Numbered from the stretch's first letter, positions 44,609 to 54,096 are shown. The stretch: 64,000 bases of DNA from Acinetobacter sp. ANC 3813 (GCF_002135435.1 NZ_NEGK01000004.1:310001-374000); one strand, 5' to 3'. The notes: generated by a model from the letters alone, not told the origin. Program-made: numbers and translations.

Positions 44609-46741
44609 ATGAGCGCAATTCAATTTGAAAAAAATGCCGACAATATCGTCATCCTCACACTGGATTCTCCAAACCAGTCTGCCAACACCATGAATGCAGA
44701 CTTTCGCACTGCCCTAAGCGAAACCGTAGAAAAACTGCAAGCTGATGAAAACATTGAAGGGATTATTTTCCGTTCCGCAAAAAAGACTTTCTTTGCTGGC
44801 GGTGATTTAGATGAGCTGATTCAAGCCACACCAGAGCATGCCACTGAATTCTTCAATATGATTGAAGATATGAAAGCCAAGTTGCGCTACATCGAAACCC
44901 GCGGCATTCCTGTTGCTGCAGCACTGAATGGCACCGCTTTAGGCGGCGGCTGGGAACTGGCTCTAGGCTGTCATTACCGTGTTGCACTCAATGATCCTAA
45001 AGCGAAGTTTGGCTTGCCAGAAGTCACTTTAGGCTTACTGCCAGGCGGTGGCGGTATTGTACGTATGGTCCGTTTATTGGGTCTGCAAAATGCCTTTCCG
45101 TTATTAATCGAAGGCAAGCAATTGGGTGTCGAAAAAGCCAAATCACTCGGGCTGATTCATGATACTGCAGATAGCCTTGAAGAATTGATGGATAAAGCCA
45201 TGGCTTGGGTCAAAGCCAATCCAAAGTCACAGCAGCCTTTTGATGTGAAAGGCTACAAAATTCCGGGCGGTACACCATCTACGCCTGCCGTGGCGCAAAT
45301 GCTTGCGATTGCCCCTGCCATGCTGCGCGATAAAACCAAAGGCTGTTATCCTGCACCTGAAGCAATTATGGCTGCTGCAGTTGAAGGCGCACAGGTTGAT
45401 GTCGATACGGCACTGACCATCGAATCACGCTATTTTACCTACCTTGCGACCGGCCAAATTTCTAAAAACATGATTGGCACCTTCTGGCATGGTTTAAATG
45501 CCATTAAATCTGGCGCCAGCCGTCCAAAAGGCGCAGCCAAATGGAAAGCCAGCAAAGTCGGCATTTTAGGTGCAGGCATGATGGGTGCAGGCATTGCTTA
45601 TGCCACAGCATCTAAAGGCATTGCAGTTGTACTCAAAGATGTTTCTGTAGAAGCTGCTGAAAAAGGCAAAGCCTATAGCCAAAAACTGCTGGATAAAAAA
45701 GTATCTCAAGGCCGTTTAAGTGCAGAAAAACGTGATCAAGTCTTAGGTCTGATTCATGCCACTGCAAATGCTGCCGATTTACAAGGCTGTGATCTGATCA
45801 TTGAAGCCGTATTTGAAAATCAGGATTTGAAAGCCAAAGTGACTCAAGAAGCTGAGCCTTATTTAAGCGCTGAAGGTATTTTTGCATCCAATACCTCAAC
45901 CTTGCCAATTTCAGGCTTGGCCAATGCCTCAAAAGATCAAGCAAAATTTATCGGTCTGCACTTCTTTAGTCCTGTCGACAAAATGCAACTGGTCGAAATC
46001 ATTAAAGGTAAAAACACCTCTGCAGACACTTTGGCCAAAGCCTTTGACTTTGTGCAGCAAATTGGCAAAACACCAATTGTGGTGAATGACAGCCGCGGTT
46101 TCTTCACCAGCCGTGTATTTGGCACTTTTGTACAGGAAGGCTTGCGCCTATTGTCTGAAGGTGTACACCCCGCCCGTATTGAAATGGCGGCGCTCAAAGC
46201 AGGCATGCCTGTTGGCCCATTGGCGATTCAAGATGAAGTCTCTCTGACCCTTTCTGAGCATGTTGCAAATGAAACACGTAAAGCGTTGCAAGCTGAAGGC
46301 AAAGACCTGCCTCGTTCAGGTGTAGATGAGGTCATTCAGACCATGATTCATGAATTCGGCCGTAAAGGCAAAGCCGCAGGCGCAGGCTTCTATGACTATC
46401 CAGAAGGCGGGAAAAAGCATTTATGGGCAGGCTTAAGCAAATGGCAAAAAGACAATACTATCTCTGAGCAGGAAATGATTGACCGCTTCCTGTTTGTGCA
46501 GTCACTGGACACCTTGCGCTGCTTAGAGGAAGGCGTTTTAGAATCAACTGTGGACGGCAATGTCGGCTCAATTTTCGGTATTGGTTTTGCGCCATGGACT
46601 GGCGGCGCGCTGCAATACTTAAATCAGTTCGGTTTAGAAAAAGCATTACTGCGTGCAAATACCTTGGAAGCAAAATACGGCGACCGCTTTAAAGCACCCC
46701 AATTGCTCAAAGACAAAGCGGCGAAAGGCGAATTGATCTAA
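44609..46741 (+). CDS. FadJ-like 3-hydroxyacyl-CoA dehydrogenase / enoyl-CoA hydratase
   Basis: ATG 44609 (MSAIQFEK) has GGA seven bases upstream; a TTG four codons earlier is rejected. 710 residues. The N-terminal crotonase domain (to about 190) has ALNGTALGGGWELALGC and FGLPEVTLGLLPGGGG with both catalytic glutamates. Then comes the NAD-binding Rossmann loop VGILGAGMMGAGIAYA and the dehydrogenase motif FIGLHFFSPVDKMQLVEII (HFFSP His). The C-terminal 3HCDH domains end FAPWTGGALQYL. It catalyses two steps of beta-oxidation. Domain order matches FadB/FadJ; its place next to a thiolase makes a two-gene oxidation unit likely. Confidence 0.92.
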   Translation: MSAIQFEKNADNIVILTLDSPNQSANTMNADFRTALSETVEKLQADENIEGIIFRSAKKTFFAGGDLDELIQATPEHATEFFNMIEDMKAKLRYIETRGIPVAAALNGTALGGGWELALGCHYRVALNDPKAKFGLPEVTLGLLPGGGGIVRMVRLLGLQNAFPLLIEGKQLGVEKAKSLGLIHDTADSLEELMDKAMAWVKANPKSQQPFDVKGYKIPGGTPSTPAVAQMLAIAPAMLRDKTKGCYPAPEAIMAAAVEGAQVDVDTALTIESRYFTYLATGQISKNMIGTFWHGLNAIKSGASRPKGAAKWKASKVGILGAGMMGAGIAYATASKGIAVVLKDVSVEAAEKGKAYSQKLLDKKVSQGRLSAEKRDQVLGLIHATANAADLQGCDLIIEAVFENQDLKAKVTQEAEPYLSAEGIFASNTSTLPISGLANASKDQAKFIGLHFFSPVDKMQLVEIIKGKNTSADTLAKAFDFVQQIGKTPIVVNDSRGFFTSRVFGTFVQEGLRLLSEGVHPARIEMAALKAGMPVGPLAIQDEVSLTLSEHVANETRKALQAEGKDLPRSGVDEVIQTMIHEFGRKGKAAGAGFYDYPEGGKKHLWAGLSKWQKDNTISEQEMIDRFLFVQSLDTLRCLEEGVLESTVDGNVGSIFGIGFAPWTGGALQYLNQFGLEKALLRANTLEAKYGDRFKAPQLLKDKAAKGELI

Positions 46742-46756
46742 GCTTTCTATTAAATT

Positions 46757-46786
46757 TCAAAAAAGGAGCCTCGCGCTCCTTTTTTG
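46757..46786 (+). terminator. Terminator of FadJ-like gene
   Basis: AAAAAGGAGC-CTCGC-GCTCCTTTTTT; strong stem 16 bases past the stop. Confidence 0.88.
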
Positions 46787-46857
46787 TTTGATAAATCTCG
46801 GCTAATAGCAGCTCAGTTGAAGGGTCATCCATCACACAAAAACAGCATAAATTGACC

Positions 46858-47331
46858 TTAGCCATTTTGCCTAACAGGAAAGCCTGTAAATGCTTTGAGT
46901 TCTTTTAAAATAAACATACTTTGCATTTCTTTAATGCCCGGCAAGCGCCGAATGACAGACATAGAAAACTCAGCATAGGTGTCCAAATCTGGCGAAACCA
47001 CCTGCAGTAAAAAATCGGCATCCCCGCCCACGCTATAACACGCCACCACATTGTCCAGCTCTGCGACTTTTTCTTCAAATTTGCGCGCTTCAGCTTCGCT
47101 GTGACTGTCAATACTGACACGGATAAAGACCATCACGCCTAAACCTAATTTTTTGCGGTCAAGCAAAACCCCATAGCCGCGGATGACGCCTGTATCTTCC
47201 AGCCGTTTCACTCTGCGCCAGCAGGGAGATGCAGACATGCCAATTTGCTCGGCAAGCTGCTGATTGGTGGTGCGCGAATCCTGCTGCAACCTATTCAGAA
47301 TTTTTTCATCACTGCGGTCTATTTTTATCAT
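46858..47331 (-). CDS. Lrp/AsnC family regulator
   Basis: 157 residues. The N-terminal winged HTH (IDRSDEKILNRLQQDSRTTN, QQLAEQIGMSASPCWRRVKR) is followed by a RAM ligand domain (VVACYSVGGDADFLLQVVSP). It is divergent from a LysE-type exporter, a common arrangement for amino-acid efflux control. The inverted heptamers GGGTATA (47334-47340) and TATACCC (47373-47379) lie in the shared region. The ribosome site is poor. Confidence 0.92.
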   Translation of the reverse strand: MIKIDRSDEKILNRLQQDSRTTNQQLAEQIGMSASPCWRRVKRLEDTGVIRGYGVLLDRKKLGLGVMVFIRVSIDSHSEAEARKFEEKVAELDNVVACYSVGGDADFLLQVVSPDLDTYAEFSMSVIRRLPGIKEMQSMFILKELKAFTGFPVRQNG

Positions 47332-47463
47332 TTGGGTATATTTATTCCTTTTATAAAGCTTTTATTTGTTTTTATACCCTAATTTTAAATTAATTAGAAA
47401 TAAATAGAGCAAATCGTCCTTCAACAATGTTCAACACTATTGGCACAGTATCTATGGACAAAA

Positions 47464-48117
47464 ATGATGAATGAATCCGCTTTACTCAGCAGCTATGCCA
47501 TAACGCTGGCCGCAGCCGCGCTGATTCCTGGACCTGGAATGACTGGCCTGATGTTTAAAACTTTAAATCAAAATAGCCGAAAGGGTTTCAAAATGCTGGC
47601 GGGCTTAATCACGGGGGATTTAATTTTTCTGAGCATTGCGCTTTGGGGCTTGAGCTGGATTGGAACGGTTTTTAACGGATTATTCAGCCATCTGCTGATC
47701 GCAATCTGCAGTCTGTATCTTTTATATTTAGCCTATACACTTTGGCGCATGCCTGCATTGCAGGCGCACAATTCAGCACAGCCTGAATCGGCTGCAGACT
47801 ATGTTGATGGTTTGCTGCTCACACTGAGCAACCCCAAAACCATTTCATTTTATTTAGCGCTGCTGCCCGCGATTTTAGGCACAACTCAACTTGAGCTGCA
47901 TCTGTTACTGCTGATTCCCGCCATTACGCTGCTGACCTTATTGGCTGCAGGAAGCCTGTATATTGCAGGCGCAGCGCAAATGCAGCGCTGGGCGCATCAC
48001 CCTTTCATTCAACGCGCTTTATTAAAAGGCACAGCACTCATTATTACTGCTTTTGCCTTCAGTATGATTTACCCAGAAATACAGCCCCTGCTTATGCGCT
48101 ATTCAACTGGGCAATAA
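47464..48117 (+). CDS. LysE/RhtB-family amino acid exporter
   Basis: I start at ATG 47464 (with GGA five bases upstream), since the longer frame begins with TTG. 217 residues with six hydrophobic helices. The family signature is present: TLAAAALIPGPGMTGLMFKT is shown only approximately by its core IPGPGM, followed by RKGFKMLAGLITGD. LysE proteins export basic or other amino acids. Expression is probably controlled by the divergent Lrp/AsnC gene. Confidence 0.88.
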   Translation: MMNESALLSSYAITLAAAALIPGPGMTGLMFKTLNQNSRKGFKMLAGLITGDLIFLSIALWGLSWIGTVFNGLFSHLLIAICSLYLLYLAYTLWRMPALQAHNSAQPESAADYVDGLLLTLSNPKTISFYLALLPAILGTTQLELHLLLLIPAITLLTLLAAGSLYIAGAAQMQRWAHHPFIQRALLKGTALIITAFAFSMIYPEIQPLLMRYSTGQ

Positions 48118-48224
48118 AAGCTTAAATAAAACATGCCTTTCAGATAAATTGAAACTTATCCTCAAATTCTATGTTATAAAGTAACAAATTTTTGAATTCT
48201 TTTTATTCGATTAGGTATGCTGCT

Positions 48225-48566
48225 ATGACAGATGAAAACTCTCCTGAAAAATCACCTTGGGGCTGGAAAGGGCTCATTATTTTCTGCATTTTAAGCGCAT
48301 TGTTTATGGGCTTTTTCTGGCTGGCGGTCAGCAATGAGCCAGACTACATGCCAAGCCAGCAAAAGAAAGACAACACTCAGCAGCATGCATTTAAAAATGC
48401 GCCTGCAATGTCTCAAGAGCAGCTGGCAGAAGCGCAGCAGCAAAAAGAAGCACGAGATACGGCTCAGAATTCGACTGCCGCAGACATGAATATGTCTGAA
48501 GAAGAGCATGCGCAGATGAATACGATGCCGCATGATGCTGCATCAGAACCCGCTCACGGACACTGA
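48225..48566 (+). CDS. Small single-TM protein with Met/His-rich tail, 113 aa
   Basis: I use ATG 48225 (MTDENSPEKSP), 11 codons inside the longest frame. A membrane helix (WKGLIIFCILSALFMGFFWLA, minus its last residue) near residues 14-33 is followed by a soluble, Gln-rich periplasmic or cytoplasmic domain. The C-terminus (DMNMSEEEHAQMNTMPHD and AHGH) is Met/His-rich and may bind copper or nickel. Not recognised as a family. Confidence 0.55.
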   Translation: MTDENSPEKSPWGWKGLIIFCILSALFMGFFWLAVSNEPDYMPSQQKKDNTQQHAFKNAPAMSQEQLAEAQQQKEARDTAQNSTAADMNMSEEEHAQMNTMPHDAASEPAHGH

Positions 48567-48577
48567 TCTGCTGCAAT

Positions 48578-48607
48578 AAAAAAGCGCTGAATACTCAGCG
48601 CTTTTTT
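48578..48607. terminator. Two-way terminator
   Basis: AAAAGCGCTGA-ATAC-TCAGCGCTTTT with runs on both sides, serving the plus-strand small gene and the minus-strand acetyltransferase. Confidence 0.88.
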
Positions 48608-48613
48608 ATTGCG

Positions 48614-49036
48614 CTAAAACTGCATCTGCATATCAATATGAGGGATTCCGCAATCCAAGTATTCTTCGCCTTGCGCACTAAAGCCCAGCCCTGAATAAAA
48701 CTGTACTGCATGCACCTGCGATGACAGTTTTACAAATTTACGGCCCTCTGCACGGGCTTGTAAAATCACCGCTTCCATCAGCAATTTGCCAATGCCTTTG
48801 CCACGATAAGCTTTCAGCACCGCGACTCGGCCTATGCTGTTGCTGTTCAGCAGGCGGGCTGTCGCTATCGGCTGTTCATGATCATAGACCATGAAATGCT
48901 GCGATACGGAATCTTCTGCATCCCACTCGTCTTCTGGAGCAATCTGCTGCTCCTGAATAAACACCTGTTCACGAACCCGTTTGGCATCTTGCTCCAATTG
49001 CGCCCAGCGGCCTGAATGAATTTGAAACTGCGGCAT
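48614..49036 (-). CDS. GNAT-family N-acetyltransferase
   Basis: ATG 49036 (MPQFQIHSGR) has GGGA six bases upstream. 140 residues. Motif A, RVAVLKAYRGKGIGKLLMEA, binds acetyl-CoA; motif B is HAVQFYSGLGFSAQGEEY. The start EQVFIQEQQIAPEDEWD and HFMVYDHEQPIATARL resemble ElaA/YjcF-type members. The substrate is unknown. It starts 11 bases after the stop of the methyltransferase gene, so they form an operon. Confidence 0.88.
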   Translation of the reverse strand: MPQFQIHSGRWAQLEQDAKRVREQVFIQEQQIAPEDEWDAEDSVSQHFMVYDHEQPIATARLLNSNSIGRVAVLKAYRGKGIGKLLMEAVILQARAEGRKFVKLSSQVHAVQFYSGLGFSAQGEEYLDCGIPHIDMQMQF

Positions 49037-49047
49037 ATTTTTTCCCA

Positions 49048-50265
49048 TCAGCACTTGCTGCCTATGCCCTGCTGATCCCATTGATCATTCAGCAGCAGTT
49101 CTAAAGAGTGCTTCTGAATGCCATACATCTCTTTCAATGCCTGAATCTGCGTTAAAACAGCGCTATCTGGCTGGGTATAATCCTTCCGTTTCACGGCCAA
49201 AATCATTTTATTTTTACTGGTGTGCTCCAGTGCTACAAATTCAAAGACTTTGGTTTCATAGCCATAGGCTTTGAGCAATAATGCGCGGATGGTATCGGTC
49301 AGCATTTCGGCCTGCTGCCCCGCATGAATGCCAAATTGCAGCATAGGAGACAATACTTTCGGGCTTTGCAGCTGCGGGCGCAATTCTTTGTGGCAGCACG
49401 GCGCGCACATAATCATCTGCGCATTCAGCCGAATGCCAGTATGAATGGCAAAGTCAGTCGCCACATCACAGGCATGCAAAGCAATCATCACATCCAGCTG
49501 TTCAGGCGCATAGGTACGCACATCACCTTGGAAGAAATCCAGCTGGCTGAAATTTGACTGCGCCGCAACGCCTTGGCAAAACTCCACCATCTTAGGATTC
49601 AATTCAACCCCAGTCACAAAAGGCGCCTGCTGATGTTTGGCCAAATAGTCATAGAGTGCGAAGGTCAAATAACCTTTGCCTGAACCGAAGTCCACCACAT
49701 GCAATGGCTGATCTGCTTTTCTAATCTGTTCCAACGCGCCCGCGCAGATTTCGACAAATTTGTTGATCTGCTTCCATTTCCGCGCCATGCTCGGAATAAT
49801 CTGCGACTTCGCATCGGTAATGCCTAAAGGCTGTAAAAACAGGCTGTCCTGATCGACATATCGCTGTTTCGTGCGGTCATGCCCCTGTTCTGTATTTGCT
49901 TTGACAACTGATGCATTTTTACTGACGGTCAGCATGGCTTTTTTCTTGTTCTTTTTGAGCTGCAGCTCTTCTTGAACTGTAAATAGATTGGCTTGCTTGC
50001 ACTCGGCCAGTAAAGTTCTTGCCTGCTCATAGGCAGCCGCTAAAGGATAGTTTTTAGTAACATCCTGCGTTTTATAGCGGTACAGCACCGACAGCATTTT
50101 TTCATTCTGCAGCGTAATGACCCGTAAAGTCATTTTTTCCAATTGTTCTAATTCACCTTTATACTGGCTCAGAATCATGCGCTCAAACTGCTGTGAATCA
50201 ACGGCTTGCTGAAACGCATCTAAAAATTGCTGTTCCTGTGGAAATAAAGAAGCCGAGGCGGACAT
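49048..50265 (-). CDS. SAM-dependent methyltransferase (Methyltransf_32-like)
   Basis: 405 residues. The N-terminal 150 residues are helical. The SAM loop is VVDFGSGKGYLTFALYDYL near residue 190, with acidic GVELNPKMVEFC next. The family's ALHACDVATDFAIH and CAPCCHKELRPQL follow; the two adjacent Cys could bind metal. Members of this type include the eukaryotic GSTCD domain and bacterial proteins of unknown target. It leads a two-gene unit with the GNAT gene. Confidence 0.82.
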   Translation of the reverse strand: MSASASLFPQEQQFLDAFQQAVDSQQFERMILSQYKGELEQLEKMTLRVITLQNEKMLSVLYRYKTQDVTKNYPLAAAYEQARTLLAECKQANLFTVQEELQLKKNKKKAMLTVSKNASVVKANTEQGHDRTKQRYVDQDSLFLQPLGITDAKSQIIPSMARKWKQINKFVEICAGALEQIRKADQPLHVVDFGSGKGYLTFALYDYLAKHQQAPFVTGVELNPKMVEFCQGVAAQSNFSQLDFFQGDVRTYAPEQLDVMIALHACDVATDFAIHTGIRLNAQMIMCAPCCHKELRPQLQSPKVLSPMLQFGIHAGQQAEMLTDTIRALLLKAYGYETKVFEFVALEHTSKNKMILAVKRKDYTQPDSAVLTQIQALKEMYGIQKHSLELLLNDQWDQQGIGSKC

Positions 50266-50367
50266 AATAGAAACCTGAAAAGAATTGCATCTAAAGTTTA
50301 AAGCGTCTTACGCTAAAAGCAAAATTCAATTACTATACATTTGTATATTTTATTCGAGCGCACTTAA

Positions 50368-51015
50368 ATGACCGACACCGCTCCGCTTGTTCCAGACTAT
50401 GACCCGCTTGAAGAACGCATCAATTTTATCAGTCATGGCGCAGGCGCTTTGCTGTCAATTGCTGCGGGTATTTTATTGATTATAAAAGGGTCTTATCTTC
50501 CTGCTGGTCAATGGTTTGGCCTATGGGTCTACGCGCTCAGTATGGTTATGCTGTTTTCAGCATCAACGCTTTACCATATGGCGACCACTGCTGACCGGCG
50601 TTATTTTTATAAAAAACTCGACCATACCGCCATTTATTATTTGATCGCCGGCACCTACACGCCTTTTCTTGCGATTGCCATTCCAACCGCTAAAGCGCAT
50701 TACTTATTGATTGCTTTATGGGTGATTGCGATCATTGGTACATTATTCAAGTTAATATTCATTAACTCTTTCCAGAAAATATCTTTAGTCGCATATTTGC
50801 TGATGGGATGGCTTGCCCTGCTTGTAATTGACGATATGCAACGTTTTCTGTCTGCTCAAGCTTTAACCTTTTTAATCATTGGCGGACTGGCATACACAAT
50901 TGGCGCATTGTTTTATGCATTAAAAAGAGTAAGATATACTCACGCTATCTGGCATATTTTTGTATTGATAGGTGCGGGATCACATTTCTTGTCCATCTAT
51001 CTTTACGTGATTTAA
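50368..51015 (+). CDS. Hemolysin III / PAQR-type membrane protein
   Basis: 215 residues, seven hydrophobic helices. The PAQR signature has a Ser-His metal site: FSASTLYHMATTADRRYFYKKLDHTAIYYL (shown by the parts STLYH and KLDHTAIY), INFISHGAGALLS at the start, and THAIWHIFVLIGAGSHF at the end. These histidines form the zinc site of PAQR receptors. E. coli YqfA is the nearest known relative; function is unclear, with an envelope stress or lipid role proposed for the family. Confidence 0.88.
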   Translation: MTDTAPLVPDYDPLEERINFISHGAGALLSIAAGILLIIKGSYLPAGQWFGLWVYALSMVMLFSASTLYHMATTADRRYFYKKLDHTAIYYLIAGTYTPFLAIAIPTAKAHYLLIALWVIAIIGTLFKLIFINSFQKISLVAYLLMGWLALLVIDDMQRFLSAQALTFLIIGGLAYTIGALFYALKRVRYTHAIWHIFVLIGAGSHFLSIYLYVI

Positions 51016-51158
51016 TCATCTCATTCTTCATTTCAGTGACCCTGAGCGAGTCGAATTGGGAAGATTGCTGTTGTTTTTTTAAGAAATTACGCCTTTTTTA
51101 AAAAGATTGCGCTTTTAAAACTAAGCTTTTTTTATTTTTAGTAAGTGTAAGGTCAATC

Positions 51159-52472
51159 ATGGCGTCAACAAATACCGCTGCAGCTCAAGAGCCGGCAGCC
51201 AATTCAAAATTCCGCGTACTTACAGCTAGTCTTGTAGGTACGACTATCGAATTCTTCGATTTCTATATCTATGCCACTGCGGCTGTCATTATTTTCCCTT
51301 ACTTGTTCTTCCCTGCAAGTACAGATCCAATGACCGCAACCATTCAGTCTTTGGCAACATTTGCAATCGCGTTTATCGCACGCCCAATTGGCGCTGCGCT
51401 GTTTGGACACTTAGGTGACCGCATTGGGCGTAAAGCCACCTTGGTTGCAGCTCTGCTCACCATGGGACTTTCTACTGTCGCAATTGGCTTACTGCCTACC
51501 TACGGTCAAATTGGCATCATAGCACCATTGCTATTAGCACTGTGCCGCTTGGGTCAAGGTTTAGGTTTAGGCGGCGAATGGTCTGGTGCAGTTTTACTGG
51601 CCACTGAAAATGCGCCTGAAGGCAAACGTGCTTGGTACGGCATGTTCCCTCAGCTGGGTGCACCTATCGGCTTCATTTTAGCAACGGGTTCATTCTTAAC
51701 GCTTGGCCACTTCATGACTGAAGAAGCATTCATGCAATGGGGCTGGCGTATTCCGTTCATCTCAAGTGCATTGCTTGTAATCATGGGCTTATGGATTCGC
51801 TTAAAGCTTCACGAAACACCTGCATTCCAAAACGTTTTAAACAAACAAAAAGAAGTAGATGTGCCGTTCGTTCAAGTATTCAAAAAGCATTCCAAAATGC
51901 TGGTATTGGGTACTATTGCAGCCATCTGTACATTCGTCGTGTTCTACCTAACGACTGTATTTGCATTGCAATGGGGTACAAAAAAACTAGGCTACTCTCG
52001 TGAACAGTTCTTGCAGTTACAGCTTGTAGCGACACTGTGTTTTGCAGCCTTTATTCCTTTGTCTGCAATCCTTGCAGAGAAGTTTGGCCGTAAAGCAACC
52101 TCTATTGGCGTATGTGTAGTTTCTGCGATTTTTGGTCTGTTCTTTGCCGACATGCTTGAATCTGGCAACACGCTTATCGTGTTCCTGTTCTTATGTATTG
52201 GCCTTGCAATCATGGGTTTAACCTATGGCCCAATCGGTACTGTGTTGTCAGAAATTTTCCCAACATCTGTACGCTATACAGGTTCAGCTTTGACATTTAA
52301 CATGGCTGGTATCTTTGGCGCTTCATTTGCACCGCTTATTGCAACAAAACTTGCTACAGAATATGGCTTATCTGCCGTAGGTTACTACCTCACTGCTGCT
52401 TCTATTCTTTCATTGATCGCATTCCTACTGATCCGTGAAACGAAAAATGATGATGTAAACAACCAAATCTAA
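51159..52472 (+). CDS. MFS transporter, MHS (metabolite:H+ symporter) family
   Basis: 437 residues with 12 hydrophobic helices. The MHS features are GTTIEFFDFYIYATAAVIIF in helix 1, FGHLGDRIGRKATLV in the loop 2-3, and the GLGLGGEWSGAVLLATENAP block. AEKFGRKATSIGV lies in the second half. The family includes ProP, KgtP and ShiA; substrates are carboxylates or betaines. AAGG precedes ATG 51159 by six bases. Monocistronic. Confidence 0.9.
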   Translation: MASTNTAAAQEPAANSKFRVLTASLVGTTIEFFDFYIYATAAVIIFPYLFFPASTDPMTATIQSLATFAIAFIARPIGAALFGHLGDRIGRKATLVAALLTMGLSTVAIGLLPTYGQIGIIAPLLLALCRLGQGLGLGGEWSGAVLLATENAPEGKRAWYGMFPQLGAPIGFILATGSFLTLGHFMTEEAFMQWGWRIPFISSALLVIMGLWIRLKLHETPAFQNVLNKQKEVDVPFVQVFKKHSKMLVLGTIAAICTFVVFYLTTVFALQWGTKKLGYSREQFLQLQLVATLCFAAFIPLSAILAEKFGRKATSIGVCVVSAIFGLFFADMLESGNTLIVFLFLCIGLAIMGLTYGPIGTVLSEIFPTSVRYTGSALTFNMAGIFGASFAPLIATKLATEYGLSAVGYYLTAASILSLIAFLLIRETKNDDVNNQI

Positions 52473-52486
52473 GATCGTTTAAATTA

Positions 52487-52516
52487 AAAAAGCCGGCGTC
52501 CAGCGCCGGCTTTTTT
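52487..52516 (+). terminator. MHS transporter terminator
   Basis: AAAAGCCGGCG-TCCAG-CGCCGGCTTTT; strong GC stem with T run. Confidence 0.9.
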
Positions 52517-52575
52517 ATGCATTTTAAAAACTCAATCATTGAATTTTTTAAACTGAACAGCAAATTGACAGCTGT

Positions 52576-52923
52576 TTAGATCGCCTGTTTCAGATCATCC
52601 ATCATTAACTGATAAGTGTCTGAAAACATTTCACGGTCACCGCCGGAATTGTAATAACTCGGCACAATATAAGTCACCACTTGCTGATGATCTTCCGTGA
52701 AATATAAAACCCCAATTAAAGGCTCTATATCGCTTTCCTCAAAACCGCTTTGCAAAGCCAGCTGCTGAAATTTTTGATAAAACGCCTCAGAAAAAGCCTG
52801 GTCATCAACTTGTTCCGCTGCGGAAAAATCTTGCGCCAGCTGATTAAGCCCCTCTTCAAGCTGTGCAGACTGCTGCTCAGAGAGCCCAAATAGTGTTCCA
52901 ACTTCTTTGTGAAATTCAGACAT
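52576..52923 (-). CDS. Hypothetical acidic protein, 115 aa
   Basis: Soluble, acidic, mostly helical; no signal or membrane segment. The middle has FSEAFYQKFQQLALQSGFEE and the C-terminal half a mixed alpha/beta stretch (VLYFTEDHQQVVTYIVPSYY). I do not recognise the family. It is a single gene in an ordinary context. Confidence 0.55.
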   Translation of the reverse strand: MSEFHKEVGTLFGLSEQQSAQLEEGLNQLAQDFSAAEQVDDQAFSEAFYQKFQQLALQSGFEESDIEPLIGVLYFTEDHQQVVTYIVPSYYNSGGDREMFSDTYQLMMDDLKQAI

Positions 52924-53085
52924 ATTATTCTACTCATATTCTTCACGTTGCCTTGTGTCTAAGCTTCAGTTCAGAATCAGCAGATATGCGCACATTAAAA
53001 AAATGTGACAACTCCACTGCTTTTAAACAGAGCGTTGATCCACTTTAATATAATGTGAAATACGTCTACAAAACAAGCAATAAAT

Positions 53086-54096
53086 TTAAATTAATTCAAT
53101 AATATCAATTGTTGGCGGCACTCTGAATCTGAAAGGCACGCCCACCATGCCCGTACCGACGGTCACAAAGACATCCGCATGTTCATGCCGATATAAACCC
53201 TTTTTATGCCCCAGAATCGATACCTTTTTCATCACATAATCTGTCAGCCATGGCAGTTCCACCTGCCCGCCATGGGTATGCCCAGAAAGCATTAAAGGAC
53301 GGCTAGGCAGCTGCGGCACCATGTCTACCGTATCTGGATTATGCGATAAAATGATCCAAGGCTTATCTTGCGGCAAAGACGGCATAAAGCGCATATCGGC
53401 TTTGCCAGCCCACAGGTCGCCAATGCCAATCAGCCTGAATTCATTAAACTCAACCACTTGCCCCTCTATATCCATCACATTGTTTTGCTGCAGCGCCTTT
53501 TTTAATAATTGCTGAATCGGCGGCCCTGGATACTGCTCATCATGATTGCCATTCACAGAATAAACTGGGGCGTGAATGTCTTTTAATACAGCAAGTTCAT
53601 CTGCAAGCGTATTTTCAGGCTCATAAGTCCAATCCCCAGCAATCACGACCAAATCTGGCTGCGCCTTATTGAGCTTTTTCACGATCAGCTTAAGCTGGCG
53701 CTCATGACCTGAAAATAAGCCAATATGTAAGTCGGCAACCAAGGCAATTTTAACTGGCTTTAATAAAGCCTTATCCGCATGTACCTCATAACGAGTAGTT
53801 TTCAGCTGAATCAAATGCGGTTCAATAAAGCGCGCATAGCACAGTATGCCGCTCACCAAAAAGACAAATACTGCTTCATGCGGGAAGTAGTAGCCGCTCC
53901 AGCCTGCATAAATGCTAAAGAAAAACAAAGGAATCAGCAGATAAGATAAATAAAATGCCAGCAAATGTACAAAGGCTTTAAAAGGATGAATTGTTTCCGT
54001 TCGCTTTTGGCTCAGCCATGCCTGAGAAATCCCCCACAGCGCTAAGAGTGCTAAAGCAATATAAAAATAATGAACGACGGAATTTTGTTCCCACAT
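53086..54096 (-). CDS. Metallophosphoesterase, YaeI-like
   Basis: I start at ATG 54096; the longer frame begins with a TTG. 336 residues. The N-terminal ~100 residues carry three to four membrane helices. The catalytic domain then shows the calcineurin-type metal motifs ALVADLHIGLFSG (DxH), AGDWTYE (GD), NGNHDEQ (GNHD), and SHNPDTVD plus SGHTHGGQVELP. A di-metal site hydrolysing a phosphodiester or pyrophosphate at the membrane is likely; YaeI and LpxH relatives act on lipid-linked substrates. The exact substrate is unknown. Confidence 0.88.
   Translation of the reverse strand: MWEQNSVVHYFYIALALLALWGISQAWLSQKRTETIHPFKAFVHLLAFYLSYLLIPLFFFSIYAGWSGYYFPHEAVFVFLVSGILCYARFIEPHLIQLKTTRYEVHADKALLKPVKIALVADLHIGLFSGHERQLKLIVKKLNKAQPDLVVIAGDWTYEPENTLADELAVLKDIHAPVYSVNGNHDEQYPGPPIQQLLKKALQQNNVMDIEGQVVEFNEFRLIGIGDLWAGKADMRFMPSLPQDKPWIILSHNPDTVDMVPQLPSRPLMLSGHTHGGQVELPWLTDYVMKKVSILGHKKGLYRHEHADVFVTVGTGMVGVPFRFRVPPTIDIIELI

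Noticed and set aside
47334..47379. GGGTATA/TATACCC as an Lrp-type operator
   Set aside because: Only seven bases per arm with a 32-base gap in AT-rich DNA; too weak to list as a regulatory feature.
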